Positions 1 to 9,100 of a stretch of DNA of 64,000 nucleotides are shown piece after piece. The DNA lies in the NCBI GenBank assembly GCA_023666275.1, contig JAMPCJ010000003.1, positions 62,001 through 126,000 on the forward strand, read 5' to 3'. This DNA is from Treponema brennaborense (GTDB lineage Bacteria > Spirochaetota > Spirochaetia > Treponematales > Treponemataceae). The notes below the pieces were generated by a model that had not been told where the DNA came from, searched no databases, and saw nothing but the letters and a program-made list of their open reading frames with translations. The position numbers and the translations under genes are program-made. Each line of letters begins with the position of its first letter. Within the stretch, counting starts at the first letter, position 1.

Positions 1-53
1 AATTGCTGCGAATGTCGCTTTCCGAAATCGGGGAGAAGGGGTTCAATGCAGTT

Positions 54-2336
54 ATGAGCCGAATTGATAAAACGTACGTGAAATATACGTCAGGTATAAA
101 GAATAAAATTCTCTTTTTTTTGTCTGCCGGTGTGTGTACGGCAGTCATTGTATGCTTGAGTTTTGTTTTTTCAAGTCATTTGAGAAAAACGCTTTTTGCG
201 GCGGCAGAACGGTATCTTTCCGAAACTGCCGGCTGCTTGATAAATTCTCTTAATATGCAGCTGAAATCCCGTCTCCGCGATTTGGAGAGCATTGCTTCTT
301 CCGTTGCGGAAACGAATAAATTCGGCATATCGGATATGCATGTGCTTCAGCAGAAAGCAGACGTTTTGGATTTTATCCGCATTTCCATTGTCAGTCCGGA
401 TGGTTCTTCAACAGCATCAGACGGAACTGCATGGAATTTTTCAAACAACGCGGAAGTTATTCGTGCATTTTCCGGCGAATGTACTGTTTCAAATGCCGAC
501 CCGCAGTACAGCAAATCCGAAAACGCTTTTTATTATGCAGTTCCGATATATGAAAACGGTGCCGTGAATCGTATTCTTGTTTCTTGCAGCACCGGCGATC
601 AAATCAGTGCAATTGCCAATCAGGAATTTTTTGACGGCGGTGTTTTTTTTCACACTATTGAGCGGGACGGAACAATTGCGATTCGTTCTTCCAATGAAAA
701 TTCCCGAATAACCGGCGGAAATCTTTTTGATTTTCTTGCCGAGCAGACAAATGCGGGAACGGATTCTCTTTCCGTTTTGAAGAAGCGCATTGCGTTCGGC
801 GGAAGCGGTTTTTTTTATTTCACATTGAAAAATTCCGGCGGACGATTTTTGTATTATGCGCCGCTGGAATACGGCAATATGTACGTAACGGTAATTGCAA
901 CAAGAGAATCTTGCGGAGAACGATTCGACAGTCTTCTGCGCGAACACATTGCTGTGAATATCGTGCTGGCGTTCATGTTTGTTTTCTTGACCGGTGTTTT
1001 GTTTTATTCGTATCACCGCAGCAGCCGGCAATTGTCGGATGCGCTTTTTGTCGATCCGATAACAGGCGGTTATGCGCGGGCACGGTTTGAAATCGAAGCG
1101 GAAAATTTAATACGCACATCGGCGCCGGAAACTTGGAGTTTCCTTACGCTGGATATTGTCCGATTCAAACTTGTCAATGATGCGTTCGGCGTGAAAGTAG
1201 GCGACAAAGTTCTTCGGTATATACATAAAATTATTTCTTCCCGTCTGTGCGGCAGAGAAATTGTCTGCCGATTCGGTTCCGATCATTTTGATATGCTTGT
1301 GGAATCAACGGATGAACAAACTATTATCAGCCGCATCGAGCAAATATCAAATGAAATAAACAGTTTTAATGAAGACAGGCAAATTAAATATTTTCTGACT
1401 GTTTCTGTCGGCGTGTACAGAATAGATGATTTAAATCTTTCCATTACGCATTATCGGGATCGTGCGAATGTCGCCCGCCGTGAAGAACGGCATCAGAATT
1501 CTTCCCGCAATTTTTTATACACGTGCATGTTCTATTCCGATATCGAACGTCAAAAGCAGCAGCGCGAAAAAGCAATGGCTAACAGAATGCATACGGCATT
1601 GAAAGAGGAAGAATTTCTTGTGTATTTTCAGCCGAAAGTTTGCGTGAAGAAAAATACATTGTGCGGCGCAGAAGCGCTTGTCCGCTGGGAAGATTCCCGC
1701 CGCGGAATAATTTCTCCCAGTGAATTTATTCCGCTGTTTGAAAAAAACGGATTTGTTGTGCCGCTTGATTTATATGTGTTTGAACATACATGCCGGTTTT
1801 TGCGCGAATGTCTTGACCGCAAGATACAAGCTGTACCGGTTTCTGTTAATTTGTCGCGGGTGCATTTCAATAACGTGAATTTTCTTGAACCGTTTATCGC
1901 TGTCCGCGAGAAATATCAAATTCCGGCGGAACTAATCGAAATAGAATTGACAGAAACAGTATTCCTTGAAAACAGCGTGCGCATTGCTTCTGTTGTAAAT
2001 CAATTGCATGATGCGGGTTTCCGCTGTTCCATCGACGATTTCGGTGCGGGCTATTCATCTCTGAATATGCTTAAAGATATAAATGTCGATACAATCAAGC
2101 TGGATGCCGGCTTCTTTCAGTCTGAACAAGCGGATAATCAGCGCGAATCAATGATTATCGAGTCCGTTGTTTTTATGGCGCATCGGCTTGGCATTACCAT
2201 TGTAGCTGAAGGCGTAAAAACAGCGGAACAGCTTGCGTTTCTGAATGAAATTGAATGCGATATGGTACAGGGCTTTGTTTTTTCAAAACCGATTTCCGCG
2301 CAGGAATTTGAATCAATGCTTATCGGCACAAAATAA
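54..2336 (+). CDS. Membrane c-di-GMP enzyme: Cache-like sensor, degenerate GGDEF, intact EAL
   Basis: Predicted inner-membrane c-di-GMP phosphodiesterase. From the ATG at 54 (760 residues) there is a membrane segment at about 15-38, an extracytoplasmic sensory region to about 290 (Cache-like by position), a second membrane segment at about 296-318, a GGDEF domain at about 335-490 and an EAL domain at about 515-755. The GGDEF signature reads GSDHF near residue 407, so cyclase activity is doubtful. The EAL domain keeps AEALVRW, the ELTETVFLEN stretch and DDFGAGYSSL, so hydrolysis of c-di-GMP is expected. A purine-rich GGAGAAGGGG (31-40) lies 13 nt before this ATG. The frame stays open to the window edge (TTG at 3, ATG at 12), so the true start could be upstream of the window. 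The fold is secure; net catalytic direction is inferred from motifs. Confidence 0.88.
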   Translation: MSRIDKTYVKYTSGIKNKILFFLSAGVCTAVIVCLSFVFSSHLRKTLFAAAERYLSETAGCLINSLNMQLKSRLRDLESIASSVAETNKFGISDMHVLQQKADVLDFIRISIVSPDGSSTASDGTAWNFSNNAEVIRAFSGECTVSNADPQYSKSENAFYYAVPIYENGAVNRILVSCSTGDQISAIANQEFFDGGVFFHTIERDGTIAIRSSNENSRITGGNLFDFLAEQTNAGTDSLSVLKKRIAFGGSGFFYFTLKNSGGRFLYYAPLEYGNMYVTVIATRESCGERFDSLLREHIAVNIVLAFMFVFLTGVLFYSYHRSSRQLSDALFVDPITGGYARARFEIEAENLIRTSAPETWSFLTLDIVRFKLVNDAFGVKVGDKVLRYIHKIISSRLCGREIVCRFGSDHFDMLVESTDEQTIISRIEQISNEINSFNEDRQIKYFLTVSVGVYRIDDLNLSITHYRDRANVARREERHQNSSRNFLYTCMFYSDIERQKQQREKAMANRMHTALKEEEFLVYFQPKVCVKKNTLCGAEALVRWEDSRRGIISPSEFIPLFEKNGFVVPLDLYVFEHTCRFLRECLDRKIQAVPVSVNLSRVHFNNVNFLEPFIAVREKYQIPAELIEIELTETVFLENSVRIASVVNQLHDAGFRCSIDDFGAGYSSLNMLKDINVDTIKLDAGFFQSEQADNQRESMIIESVVFMAHRLGITIVAEGVKTAEQLAFLNEIECDMVQGFVFSKPISAQEFESMLIGTK

Positions 2337-2373
2337 AAAAAAACTGTGCGTTCTGAAAAAATGTACAATAGTT

Positions 2374-2961
2374 TTACACGCCCAGTTCTTCATGGCGCTG
2401 GCGCATTGCTTCAATACATCCGCCGATTATATCGGTGAGTTCTGCTCCCATGAGTTCCGCGCCTCGGCGGATTACATCTCTGCTGCATCCTGCCGCAAAT
2501 GCGGGAGTTTTAAATTTTTTCATGACGGATTTTGTTTCCATGTCGGCAACGCTTTTTGACGGGCGGGCCATAGCACATGCAAAAATAAGACCTGTCAGTT
2601 CGTCAATTGTATATAATACTTTTTCCATGCGAGCGGCAGGTTCAATCTCGCAGCAAATATTCCATCCGTGGCTTTGCACCGCATGGATAAGTTCATCCGT
2701 AATTGCGGATGTCTGATCGGGCAGAAGATAATTTTTTCTTTCCGATTCAAGAATTTCTTTTGCTTTTATGCAATGTTCATCCGGATACATTTCAAAGTCA
2801 ATATCGTGGAGCAGTCCCACGCATTCCCAAAACTCCGGATCCGGTTCTCCGTATTTTTCCGCAAAATATTTCATTACCGCTGCAACCGTGCGGCAATGCC
2901 GAGTGAGTGTTTCGCTTTTTACATAAGTCGAAAGCAATTTTTCTGCATCTTTGATTTTCAT
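2374..2961 (-). CDS. HD-domain hydrolase
   Basis: A 195-residue cytoplasmic HD-superfamily metal-dependent phosphohydrolase. The pattern H22 (LTRHC), the HD pair in GLLHDIDFE near residue 51-52, and downstream HSHG-like and DELTG stretches match HDIG/HD metal ligands. The length fits small predicted HD hydrolases common in Clostridia and Treponema. Substrate is unknown; nucleotide or phosphorylated small molecule is only a family-level guess. An AGGAG Shine-Dalgarno sequence precedes the ATG. It is convergent with the GGDEF-EAL gene (about 37 nt between stops) and lies downstream of the S1-repeat gene on the same strand, with a gap of about 130 nt. Confidence 0.8.
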   Translation of the reverse strand: MKIKDAEKLLSTYVKSETLTRHCRTVAAVMKYFAEKYGEPDPEFWECVGLLHDIDFEMYPDEHCIKAKEILESERKNYLLPDQTSAITDELIHAVQSHGWNICCEIEPAARMEKVLYTIDELTGLIFACAMARPSKSVADMETKSVMKKFKTPAFAAGCSRDVIRRGAELMGAELTDIIGGCIEAMRQRHEELGV

Positions 2962-3093
2962 TTACGTCGCTCCTGTTGTTTTGATGATTTTAATTCCTGT
3001 CAAGCTGATATAAACAGCATAAAATTTTTGTGCGTTGTCGGCGAAATAATTCGCTTTGCTCCGAGTGCTTTTGCGAAAAAACATTTATGCATA

Positions 3094-4197
3094 TTATTTA
3101 TTGTTTCCTTTTTTGAGCAGAACAGCAAACGGATTATATGTATCATCTTCATCTTTCTGCTGTGCAAGATACTTCTTGGAAGTTTCCTCTTGTTCCGCAG
3201 AAACAGCCGGACGCAATGCGATGCGCCGCTGCGGAATATTTATTTCTTTGATTTGGACACGCATAGAACTGCCGGTGCGGTACAGCTTGCGTAAATTTGT
3301 GCTTCCCGAAACATTTTCCAATTCGGAAATGTGCAGCAGCCCGTCAATTCCGGGTTCAAGGGTTATAAACAAACCGTAATCAGCTGTCCGCGAAATTATG
3401 CCGTTGTATATTTTGCCTTCTCGATATATATCTGCTGCCTGCTCCCATGGATCGGCGAGCAGTGCTTTCATACTGAGTGTCATGCGTTCAAGCTGCCAGT
3501 CGATTTTTATAATGCGTGCGGTGATTTCCTGCCCTTCCGAAAGGACAGCGGTTATATCATCAATATGCTTCATTGATATTTCCGAAACCGGCAGCAATGC
3601 CTTGAATCCGTGAATGTCAACAAATGCGCCGAAACTTTGGATTGATATAATTTTTCCGGAAACAGTCATGTTTTCTTTCAATGTATTTTTCAGCGTTTCA
3701 ATCATATCCGCGTGTTCGGCTTCTTGTATTGCGCGATTTGAAACAATAATTTTTTGTCCGTTGTTGCCGTATTCCAAAATACGGAATGTTATATGTTTGC
3801 CGAGAAAAGAATCAGAAGAGTTTTTCTGTTTGGAGCCTATTTGCGAATACGGACAAAATGCGCGGAACTTTCCTATTTTGATTTCGTATCCGCCTTTTAT
3901 TTCTTTTTCGACATATCCTTCTATCGGTATGCTGTTGCTGTATGCATTTTCAAGCATTGAATGATCTGCGTCTTTGATGCTGATTTTGGTTGTAAACCGC
4001 AGTTCGCCGTTTTGTTCGCCGGCAAAAAATACTTTGATTTCTTCTCCTTCCTGCACAGTGATATTTCCGTTTTGATCTGTCAGTTCGGCGGCGTTTAGTA
4101 TGCCTTCGGTTTTTGAATTTAAATCAAGAAATATCGTATCACCGGAAATAGCAACAATTTTTGTTTTCAGTTCCTGACCCGGAATAAATTTATTCAT
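3094..4197 (-). CDS. S1 RNA-binding repeat protein
   Basis: A 367-residue protein with four S1-like OB-fold repeats at roughly 1-70, 85-155, 172-245 and 258-330. Repeats 3 and 4 are clearest (GAFVDIHGFKALLPVSEIS and YGLFITLEPGIDGLLHISELE). The tail is short, charged and low-complexity. This resembles the Treponema/Clostridia S1-domain proteins related to ribosomal protein S1 (RpsA), but with fewer repeats than the six of classical S1 and without the IspH fusion. Role: probably RNA binding during translation initiation or mRNA stability. A CAGGAG SD lies 7-8 nt before the ATG. Not called rpsA because a canonical S1 may exist elsewhere in the genome. Confidence 0.82.
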   Translation of the reverse strand: MNKFIPGQELKTKIVAISGDTIFLDLNSKTEGILNAAELTDQNGNITVQEGEEIKVFFAGEQNGELRFTTKISIKDADHSMLENAYSNSIPIEGYVEKEIKGGYEIKIGKFRAFCPYSQIGSKQKNSSDSFLGKHITFRILEYGNNGQKIIVSNRAIQEAEHADMIETLKNTLKENMTVSGKIISIQSFGAFVDIHGFKALLPVSEISMKHIDDITAVLSEGQEITARIIKIDWQLERMTLSMKALLADPWEQAADIYREGKIYNGIISRTADYGLFITLEPGIDGLLHISELENVSGSTNLRKLYRTGSSMRVQIKEINIPQRRIALRPAVSAEQEETSKKYLAQQKDEDDTYNPFAVLLKKGNNK

Positions 4198-4304
4198 AAT
4201 TGGACTCCTGATTATATGAGAATCTTACAGTTTTTACATGTTTTTGTCATTGAGTTATGAGTTTTTATAATAAAATTTTGTTTGGTTTTTGTGTGTGCCT
4301 GTAA

Positions 4305-6236
4305 TTATACATCCGGATAATAAAGCGAGATGTACTTTCTGTAGCTTTCGTCTATGAGCCCGCTGCGCAGCATCGCAAAGATAAAATCCGCTTGATTGAT
4401 ATTTTTGTCTTCCAGCGGGGAAAGCATATGCGGAAATTTTTTTATGATTTGTTCATCGTATAAAATATATGCGCGCAAAAAATCATTGTTTTTGTTAAAT
4501 AATTCTGCTGCATACATATCTTGCAATTTTTCGTTGCAAATGCAATTTATTTGTTTTTGCAGATTTTGTATATATTTTTCGATGATTTTTATTCTGATAT
4601 TTTTATCTGTTTGCAGATATTTTTTCCTTTCATCATAAAAGTATTTTTTTTGTGTGCCGGTAATTTTTGATATGTAGCTGTATGTGTTAATATGCCGAAA
4701 TTTATTTTCGGAAAACACCGGTTCAAAAACAAAGTAATCTTCGGGATTGTTTTTTATTTTTTGAAATATGCTGTCGGTAACAAACGGTATTACTGTTTTG
4801 TCTTTTTTTTGTATGCAGTAACCGTATGAATTAAAAACAAATTGTTCTAATTCATGTATGCTGCCGAACAATTCTTGTTTTATCAAACGTAATTTATTTT
4901 TATATTTTTTCAATTTCAAATAATTTTCTCTGCATATTATTCGAGCGGCTGTGTTTTTTGAATGCAGCAGAGAATATAAATATCCTTTTTCGGTTTCTAA
5001 ATTAGCGAAATCGAACGGGAATATGTTTTTATATGCTATAATGGCAAACAATTTATTTATGTCCGGTTTTATTTGCATTATTTTTTGCCGGTAAATAATA
5101 AATTCATTGCATATATTTTTTATAAGCCGCATTTCGCTGATATATGATGAAATGATGCGAATTGTTTTTTTATCGGGAATATTTTCCTGCGTAATTAAAT
5201 CTTTTGCGGATTGTTCATTTTCTTTCGGATATCCCAGTATTTTGCAAAAAAAATTATAAGCATTTGATGTGTCTGCAATCGGAATAATCGGAATGATGTA
5301 ATCAAAAAATTTTGTTTTTCCTGCGGATGACAGCAGTTTGTCATGAATCAAATAAATGAATTTTACGGAGCTGCCTGTTTTGCTGTTGATTAAAAAATTT
5401 ATTTCTCTCAGACGTTCGAATATTGATAAATTATTGAATCGGTCAATATCTTCAAAAACAAATACCGTTGATTTTGACATTTGAAAAAGATACAGTATTT
5501 CGGAAATGTATTTGTCAAAAATAGGGTCGTTTGTTTCATTATTCATTTCGACTTCATTGCCTCTGAAGGACACTTTTTTTATGGGGCATGAAATGGAAAA
5601 CCATTGAACTATTTTGTGCACAATGCAGTAACTGAGAATTATTGCTGCAATTCCTGTATAGAAACGAAATTTAAATGCATTGCATCCTGAAAAAACGGCG
5701 GATAATCTTTCGAGGCGGGCGCATAATATATTTCTGTTTATTTTATAAAACAGCGAACAATATGATATCAGAATGAATAATACAAAGCAGCAGAAAAACG
5801 AAAAATTCATCCGCCCCTTGGAAAAAACTTTTTTTACCGGAAAGATAGTCTGCGGTATTTGTTTCGCAGGTATCTGATTTATAAGCTGTTTGACAATAAT
5901 TTTTTCCAGCTTTAATTCCAAATCTTTTTGTGATTCGGAATTGCAGTTTGAAATATTTTCGTCAAAACTTGCGAGTGAGATATACGAAAAATTTTTCCTT
6001 GATTTTGCGAGCGAAATTTTTTCGTACGATTTTATAACGCTGCTTTTACCCGATCCGAAACATCCTGTCAGAGCAATATTGCGAATATCTTTATTGTTTT
6101 TATCAAACGCAAAATCAAGCGCGTCTTTATATATTCCTAATTCTTTATCGGAAAGATAACACGGCGTCAGCAAGTTGAATGCCTGTTCTTTGTGCGATGA
6201 ATATTTTTTTTCCGGTTTTATTTTTTCGGCAATCAT
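4305..6236 (-). CDS. YobI-like membrane P-loop ATPase
   Basis: About 643 residues from the ATG at 6236. Residues 20-65 carry the YobI-type start (LTPCYLSDKELGIYKDALDF..., then NIALTGCFGSGKSS, a Walker A motif). Two membrane segments follow at about 143-165 and 189-212, then a Walker B region VFVFEDIDRFNN near 255 with the family-like LREINFLIN. This matches the YobI-ATPase family (B. subtilis YobI), whose function is unknown. The C-terminal half is Lys/Asn/Ile-rich and unrecognised. The gene is visibly more AT-rich than its neighbours and stands alone, consistent with acquisition by transfer. No convincing SD precedes any candidate start (ATG 6236, ATG 6281, TTG 6323), so the N-terminus is uncertain. 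KAP- or STAND-like defence ATPase is an alternative idea, unproven. Confidence 0.75.
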   Translation of the reverse strand: MIAEKIKPEKKYSSHKEQAFNLLTPCYLSDKELGIYKDALDFAFDKNNKDIRNIALTGCFGSGKSSVIKSYEKISLAKSRKNFSYISLASFDENISNCNSESQKDLELKLEKIIVKQLINQIPAKQIPQTIFPVKKVFSKGRMNFSFFCCFVLFILISYCSLFYKINRNILCARLERLSAVFSGCNAFKFRFYTGIAAIILSYCIVHKIVQWFSISCPIKKVSFRGNEVEMNNETNDPIFDKYISEILYLFQMSKSTVFVFEDIDRFNNLSIFERLREINFLINSKTGSSVKFIYLIHDKLLSSAGKTKFFDYIIPIIPIADTSNAYNFFCKILGYPKENEQSAKDLITQENIPDKKTIRIISSYISEMRLIKNICNEFIIYRQKIMQIKPDINKLFAIIAYKNIFPFDFANLETEKGYLYSLLHSKNTAARIICRENYLKLKKYKNKLRLIKQELFGSIHELEQFVFNSYGYCIQKKDKTVIPFVTDSIFQKIKNNPEDYFVFEPVFSENKFRHINTYSYISKITGTQKKYFYDERKKYLQTDKNIRIKIIEKYIQNLQKQINCICNEKLQDMYAAELFNKNNDFLRAYILYDEQIIKKFPHMLSPLEDKNINQADFIFAMLRSGLIDESYRKYISLYYPDV

Positions 6237-6589
6237 AATTATATTTTTATATATGCTGAAAACATACTTTATCCTTTGCATAAAATTTCTGATGATAAAG
6301 GCATTGCGGCAATAGATTATCAAGCGTTTTGCGAACCGATTCTATTATTTTCTGTGTTTTTATTTGCCGCATTTTTCTGATGCATTTTTTGAATTGCATC
6401 CGCGTGCCGGCATCTTATTTGTTTAAGATTGTATCGCTGTTTTGCATTATGAAAATAACTCGCACTTCGGATGTTTGCGGCAGACTTTTGTTCCTTTAAA
6501 CTTAATGCGCTTTTTTTTGCATATTTTGGTTGATATACTGCATAAGTTATAAAATTCTGCTATATTTAAAGACGGAGGATACGAAAGTT
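6237..6589. other. AT-rich intergenic region, no gene seen
   Basis: About 350 nt between the divergent YobI-like gene and the flavin reductase gene. It must hold both promoters, but no pair of -35/-10 boxes with good spacing stands out. A TATACT at 6534-6539 could be the -10 of the reductase gene. Some of this stretch may be coding if the YobI-like gene starts at 6281 or 6323. Confidence 0.4.
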
Positions 6590-8320
6590 ATGAAAAAATT
6601 TGAGCGTGCTGCGGTGCTGTTATTTGCAGCCGCAGCTGTGGTATGTATCGTCATTACCGCGATGATGACAAAACCTGCTTCGATGCGGGATGGCGTATGG
6701 AGCGGTTCCGCTGCCGGATTTAAAGGCGATATACAAGTATCTATAACCGTGCAGGACGGAAAAATTACATCGGCAAAAGTTACGGATATACAGGATTCCG
6801 ATTTTGCCGTAACAGCCGCGCATGAAATTGCCGCACTTGCCGAGCAAACCGGAAAAGTTTCGGGTTTGGACACGATTTCCGGTGCGACATTTACTTCAAA
6901 AGGTACTATAGTCGCATTGCGCGCCGCCGCAGATGCAGCGTCCGGCAAAAAACGTCCGTCAGCCGTAAAACCGACGGACACAAGCTGCGATATTGTGATT
7001 ATAGGCGCGGGCGGTGCCGGCATGAGTGCTGCTGTCGAAGCGCGTTCGCACGGCGCTTCTGTCATTGTACTTGAAAAAATGGGAATAACCGGCGGCAATA
7101 CCAGTTATGCGACCGGCGGATTAAATGCCAGCGAAACAAATATTCAGAAAAAACTCGGAATATCGGATTCAAACGAGCAATATTTTAAAGATACCATGGA
7201 AGGCGGAAAAAACCTCAATGATCCGCAGCTTGTCCGCACTATGGTTGAAAATTCCGCAAAAACAGTTGACTGGCTGCTCGGGCTCGGTGCAGATCTTACC
7301 GATGTCGGTAAAATGGCCGGTTCGACGAATCAGCGCACGCATCGTCCTGTCGGCGGCGCGGCTGTCGGCGGTCATCTCGTAAGCGTGCTTGATAAAGCCG
7401 CACGGGATGCCGGCGCAGATATTCGGCTTGAAAATCGTGCCGTTTCGATTATCAATGACAACGGAAAAGCTGCCGGCGTGCGCGTATCGACAAAAGCAGG
7501 CGATTACACGATTTCCGCAAAGGCCGTTATTATCGCGGCAGGCGGCTTCGGCGCAAATCCCGATATTATTGTTGCTTACAAGCCGGATCTTGCGGGTTTC
7601 GGCACGACAAATCATGCCGGTGCTACCGGCGATGCGCTTGAAATGGTGAAGCCGTTTGACGCCGCTCTTGTTGACATGGAACAAATCCAAACGCATCCTA
7701 CGGTTGTGCCGGTGAAAAATCTTATGATTACAGAAGCCGTTCGCGGCAACGGCGCCATCATGGTAAACCGAGAGGGGCTCAGGTTCGGCAGTGAAATGGC
7801 TACGAGAGATGTTATGTCGGAAGCAATTCTCCGTCAGACAGGAAAAACAGCGTATCTTGTGTTCGATCAAAGTGTGCGGGAATCGCTCAAGGCTATCGAA
7901 TCATACGCGGAGCAAGGGCTGCTCACAGAAGGCGCAACTCTTGCGGAACTTGCGGAAAAACTGCACATTCCCGCTGCTGCATTTGAAAAGACTGTGCAGA
8001 CATACAATGGTTATGTTGCTGCCGGAAATGATGCGGAATTCGGACGGAAAGGTTCCGAAATGCCGCGGGATTTGATAAAAGCTCCGTATTACGCGGTTGA
8101 AGTAGGACCGGCTGTACATCACACGATGGGCGGACTGAAAATTACCGAAAAAGCAGAAGTTGTTTCGAATTCCGATTCAATTGTTCCCGCTTTGTATGCC
8201 GCCGGCGAAGTTGTCGGAGGCGTGCACGGAGCCAATCGTCTCGGCGGAAACGCGGTTGCCGATATTATCGTTTTCGGGAAAATCGCGGGTGAACAAGCCT
8301 GTGCATACATAGGAAAATAG
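6590..8320 (+). CDS. FMN-binding/FAD flavoprotein reductase (fumarate or urocanate reductase-like)
   Basis: A 576-residue exported or membrane-anchored flavoprotein. An N-terminal hydrophobic segment (about 7-25) is followed by an FMN-binding domain with the flavinylation motif SGATFTS (near residue 95; FMN attached to Thr/Ser in this family), then an FAD-binding fumarate-reductase domain starting at IVIIGAGGAGMSAAVEA. Conserved substrate-site stretches are seen: QTHPTV, EAVRGNGAIMVN, the TRD motif that carries the catalytic Arg in flavocytochrome c, HHTMGG, and GGVHGANRLGGNA. No haem CXXCH is present, so electrons probably arrive through the FMN domain. The substrate may be fumarate, urocanate or another enoate; the sequence alone does not decide. 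SD GGAGGA at 6574-6579 fixes the start. Confidence 0.9.
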   Translation: MKKFERAAVLLFAAAAVVCIVITAMMTKPASMRDGVWSGSAAGFKGDIQVSITVQDGKITSAKVTDIQDSDFAVTAAHEIAALAEQTGKVSGLDTISGATFTSKGTIVALRAAADAASGKKRPSAVKPTDTSCDIVIIGAGGAGMSAAVEARSHGASVIVLEKMGITGGNTSYATGGLNASETNIQKKLGISDSNEQYFKDTMEGGKNLNDPQLVRTMVENSAKTVDWLLGLGADLTDVGKMAGSTNQRTHRPVGGAAVGGHLVSVLDKAARDAGADIRLENRAVSIINDNGKAAGVRVSTKAGDYTISAKAVIIAAGGFGANPDIIVAYKPDLAGFGTTNHAGATGDALEMVKPFDAALVDMEQIQTHPTVVPVKNLMITEAVRGNGAIMVNREGLRFGSEMATRDVMSEAILRQTGKTAYLVFDQSVRESLKAIESYAEQGLLTEGATLAELAEKLHIPAAAFEKTVQTYNGYVAAGNDAEFGRKGSEMPRDLIKAPYYAVEVGPAVHHTMGGLKITEKAEVVSNSDSIVPALYAAGEVVGGVHGANRLGGNAVADIIVFGKIAGEQACAYIGK

Positions 8321-8347
8321 AAATTTAAAAACAGCCGCCGAAAACAA

Positions 8348-8378
8348 CATGGTGCGTTTGCTTTATGGACGCATCATG
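8348..8378. other. Strong inverted repeat downstream of the reductase gene
   Basis: Arms CATGGTGCGT (8348-8357) and ACGCATCATG (8369-8378) pair over 10 bp with one G-T wobble and an 11-nt loop. An outer GCCGC/GCGGC pair (8334-8338 with 8382-8386) extends the structure. There is no T-tract after it, so it is not a typical intrinsic terminator. It lies between convergent genes. Confidence 0.5.
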
Positions 8379-8536
8379 TCTGCGGCAGGATACGGCAAAT
8401 ATCAAGCCTATTCTGAAAAAAACTGTTTTCCGATTTTGTGTTCGCCTGCAGTGAAGCAGTTGTTTTCGGGATTTGAAAAATCAAACGTACCGAACATTTC
8501 GGTAAATCAGTAATATTGATTGATAGAATCTGCGAA

Positions 8537-9076
8537 TTACAGCTGTATATCTATAATATGTGCGGTGCTGCTGTCCGCCGCATAGACGCTGCGATTGTGC
8601 TTGAACGGATTACTTGCGGGATTTCCTGCCTGCGCGATTTTTTCGCGGATAGATTCCATCTGAACTTTCAGCAATTCACGGTTTTTTTTGTTTTGTTTAA
8701 CAATTTGCTCCTGCAATTGTGCAATATCGTCCTGTAAATGCAGAATGTCGGCATCAGCTTCTGTTTTGTTTGCTTGAATGCCGTTCCCGCCGGACATCTG
8801 ATCTGCGGCTGCATTTTGCTTTGAAAGACGATATAAATGAGCCATCGGATCTGCGACTTTTTTTAATGTATTTAAGTTTGAAACGATTTGTTCTTCAAGT
8901 TCTGTGTGTGCCGCCAAAACATCTGTATTGCCGTCGTTAATGGCAGTCTGCTGTTTTTCAAGTACGCTTAAGTATTCTCGGAATTTTTCGCGTTGTTGTT
9001 CAAGCAGTTTTTTGAACCGGAAAAGCACAGCCATGCGTTCGTCAATTTCTTTTTGCGTCAAGCTGTTTTCCAGCAT
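8537..9076 (-). CDS. FlgN-like flagellar chaperone (probable)
   Basis: A 179-residue, almost entirely alpha-helical protein with long coiled-coil stretches (residues about 1-75 and 105-150) and a Gly/Ser/Asn-rich C-terminal tail. Composition, length and the adjacent upstream fliS suggest FlgN, the export chaperone for the hook-filament junction proteins FlgK/FlgL. Sequence identity to FlgN is weak by eye, so the call rests partly on context. SD AAAGGAG precedes the ATG. It is 24 nt downstream of fliS on the same strand, probably one operon. Confidence 0.6.
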   Translation of the reverse strand: MLENSLTQKEIDERMAVLFRFKKLLEQQREKFREYLSVLEKQQTAINDGNTDVLAAHTELEEQIVSNLNTLKKVADPMAHLYRLSKQNAAADQMSGGNGIQANKTEADADILHLQDDIAQLQEQIVKQNKKNRELLKVQMESIREKIAQAGNPASNPFKHNRSVYAADSSTAHIIDIQL

Positions 9077-9100
9077 TGCTATCTCCTTTCGGCTTTTCTT

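Noticed and set aside
489-1031. Long antisense ORF opposite the GGDEF-EAL gene
   Set aside because: It is a shadow of the coding strand with no SD or recognisable domain; similar antisense frames under other genes were dropped for the same reason.
6511-6539. Sigma-70 promoter TTGCAT/TATACT before the flavin reductase
   Set aside because: The spacer is only 11 nt, too short for sigma-70; only the -10 is mentioned as possible.
6530-6589. Longer start of the flavin reductase at 6530
   Set aside because: The added residues overlap the likely promoter, and SD GGAGGA supports ATG 6590.
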